A DNA stretch of 23,488 nt from a virus. How positions within the stretch are numbered: position 1 is the first letter of the stretch; the number at the start of each line of letters is the position of its first letter. The stretch spans positions 1 through 23,488 of IMG/VR virus record IMGVR_UViG_3300032665_000190. One strand, 5' to 3'. The translations under genes and the position numbers were made by a program. The notes beneath the pieces were generated by a model that was not told the DNA's origin, did not search any database, and saw nothing but the letters and a program-made list of their open reading frames with translations. Positions 22,202 to 23,488 of the stretch are shown here, piece after piece.

Positions 22202-22929
22202 AGTCGCAAATCGTCAGAATGTACCAGTTTTGAATTTCTATTACCATAGAAGTGTTTCTTAAAAACAGAATCTATGTTCTTACCATTATCCCAATTAATA
22301 TCTTTACCATTTCTAAATTCTGGATTCCAGTCTTCAGACTTCCAAACAATCCATTGTTCTTTATTCAACAAGTCTCCCAATACAGAGATACCTGTCAAAT
22401 TGGTAATGAATGGTTTAGGAGATTCGGCAATAAAATAACAATTTTCCAACAAATCTCTGGTATAATCAATGAAGATGCAATCACTCATATGTGACAATAC
22501 GTTGGTGGCCCTTCTGGTGTCAATATTACCAACATCCCATCTATCACCAACATAATATTTGTTTTGGTCAACAATTTTATTCAAATCTGGATAACGAATC
22601 TTAAAATCATCTTGTACATCAAAATTAAAACCTCTATCTTTCATCCAATTCTCATATCTACAAGTTTCAATTGGACGATTAGGATCATTCTGGTCTTCTC
22701 TAGTCCAAGAACTAATCTCAGTTACTCCACTAAAGAATACCTCGTCATCAAAATTAACGTCTTTGAATATACTTTGGTATGATAAGAATTCTTTCATGCC
22801 TCTAAATTTTCTCATCTCACTTCTGATAATCAAACTAACATTACCATAAGATATAGATAGACCTGCTAATACAGGCATAGCATTTAGAAAGTCGCCAAGA
22901 TTGGCTGTGGATCTAAGATACAGATTCAT
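22198..22929 (-). CDS. Glycosyltransferase-like protein, GT-B N-terminal type
   Basis: The protein has 243 residues from ATG 22929 (MNLYLRSTANLGDFLNAMPV), preceded by AAGGAATATA at good spacing; an in-frame extension to 22983 would overlap the upstream gene more. The LGDFLNAMPVLAGL turn is the N-terminal signature of heptosyltransferase-like GT-B proteins. A middle segment (NVLSHMSDCIFIDYTRDLLENCYFIA) and FITNLTGISVLGDLL in the second half fit a nucleotide-sugar domain only weakly. It overlaps the preceding gene by 17 bases and the next by ATGA. It probably acts with the next two genes in glycan building; catalytic competence is uncertain. Confidence 0.68.
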   Translation of the reverse strand: MNLYLRSTANLGDFLNAMPVLAGLSISYGNVSLIIRSEMRKFRGMKEFLSYQSIFKDVNFDDEVFFSGVTEISSWTREDQNDPNRPIETCRYENWMKDRGFNFDVQDDFKIRYPDLNKIVDQNKYYVGDRWDVGNIDTRRATNVLSHMSDCIFIDYTRDLLENCYFIAESPKPFITNLTGISVLGDLLNKEQWIVWKSEDWNPEFRNGKDINWDNGKNIDSVFKKHFYGNRNSKLVHSDDLRL

Positions 22930-23488
22930 TATATTCCTTAAAAATAATAAACCAGTCTGATGGATTAACTGGATGCAATTCAAACATTTCTGGATTACTT
23001 AGTGTTGACATTAATAACAATGTTTGGTCATCATCAATCAAATCATTATGGAATAATAAACTAATATGTTCCATAACCATCTTCTCCAATTTAGGCCACA
23101 AATCTTTATGTGCTATAATATGTGGACCTGTGATATGTACATCATTATTAGCAATAATACTATTAATATAAGTACCTTCAACAAAATCTTTGATGTTGAA
23201 TAGATGTATTTTATCTTCATTAAAAGGATACTTCCAATGAGTAACACCATTCAATGTAGATTCATCTCTACAATAACCAAAGTCTAGCCAAGCAACCAAA
23301 TCTGTATTAATATCACCGGCTGCAATTGCTAATGTGATGAATGATGATTTTAATAGGTTGACTAACACATAGTTAGCATTCCAATATTCAGGATTCTTAA
23401 CCTGAGAAGGATTAATCATTTGTTGATAACTAGGTAACAAATGAACTCTTAAAATCTCATCCCTTAACTTTGGTGCCAACGTAGAGAA
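22913..23488 (-). CDS. HtrL/YibB-like protein, 5' end cut by window edge
   Basis: The frame is open through base 23488, so the true start lies beyond the window. The apparent TTG at 23479 is inside the gene, because the codons before it (F, S, T) remain open. The visible part has LVAWLDFGYCRDE, the core of the HtrL/YibB family (a family linked to LPS core loci), plus NNDVHITGPHIIAHKDLW and a C-terminal DDQTLLLMSTLSNPEMFEL. The last resembles the DEQ acid motif region of GT-A-like enzymes of this group. The neighbouring downstream genes are glycosyltransferase-like, supporting a sugar-transfer role. It overlaps the next gene by 17 bases. Confidence 0.75.
   Translation of the reverse strand, partial: FSTLAPKLRDEILRVHLLPSYQQMINPSQVKNPEYWNANYVLVNLLKSSFITLAIAAGDINTDLVAWLDFGYCRDESTLNGVTHWKYPFNEDKIHLFNIKDFVEGTYINSIIANNDVHITGPHIIAHKDLWPKLEKMVMEHISLLFHNDLIDDDQTLLLMSTLSNPEMFELHPVNPSDWFIIFKEYNESVS

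Noticed and set aside
1-23488. tRNA genes, CRISPR arrays, insertion sequences or attachment sites
   Set aside because: No cloverleaf-like sequence, no regular spacer-repeat series, no transposase and no long terminal repeats were seen. Coding sequence fills nearly the whole window.

Overview
The window is a gene-dense, AT-rich stretch in which every supported gene lies on the minus strand. It reads from right to left, with almost no intergenic space and many ATGA or TAATG stop/start overlaps. It looks like a lytic, T4-superfamily tailed phage of a Gram-negative and probably aquatic bacterium. The evidence is a T4 gp61-type primase, class I nrdA/nrdB with thioredoxin and thyX, a free-standing HNH endonuclease, T4-type late promoters (TATAAATA), Rz/Rz1-type spanins, and small head proteins with T4-like leader peptides. 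The host cannot be named from the sequence, and no photosynthesis genes are present here.

Layout in transcription order (right to left). (1) 23488-20790: four sugar-related genes: a 5'-truncated HtrL/YibB-like protein and three GT-B/heptosyltransferase-like proteins. (2) 20730-12496: a late-promoter-led operon of putative head-interior proteins: a KxDG nucleic-acid ligase (DUF6267-like), a His-rich possible nuclease, a nucleotidyltransferase-P-loop kinase fusion, an 807-aa protein with repeated LDE motifs, and a 514-aa relative. (3) 12504-9273: a virion structural protein with its own late promoter, a UUCG hairpin, a conserved 128-aa protein, a DUF6321-like protein, further leader-bearing small proteins, and the spanin pair, in which the outer spanin is embedded in the inner spanin gene. 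(4) 9267-6658: the rest of the lysis region: lipoprotein, small protein, GH19 endolysin, Cys-rich exported protein, two-helix holin-like protein, exported small protein and XhlA-like coiled-coil membrane protein. (5) 6641-1: DNA metabolism: primase, thyX, HNH homing endonuclease, MazG-like pyrophosphohydrolase, nrdA, glutamine-amidotransferase-like protein, 42-aa membrane microprotein, thioredoxin, nrdB and a truncated zinc-ribbon protein.

The most interesting signal is the head-interior block. Several adjacent proteins start with a leader of the form M-x-x-F-x-x-(F/V/I)-(I/L)-x-E, or a shorter variant. This resembles the capsid-targeting sequence of the T4 internal proteins (MKTYQEFIAE), which the gp21 protease cleaves after (I/L)-x-E. 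Two of the leader-bearing proteins are enzymes: the ligase, and the nucleotidyltransferase/kinase. Between them sits a nuclease-like protein with LDE and LAE sites near its N-terminus. I infer a virion-packaged nucleic-acid-processing or nucleotide-processing set that could be injected with the genome. The leaders and motifs are visible in the sequence; the packaging is inference.
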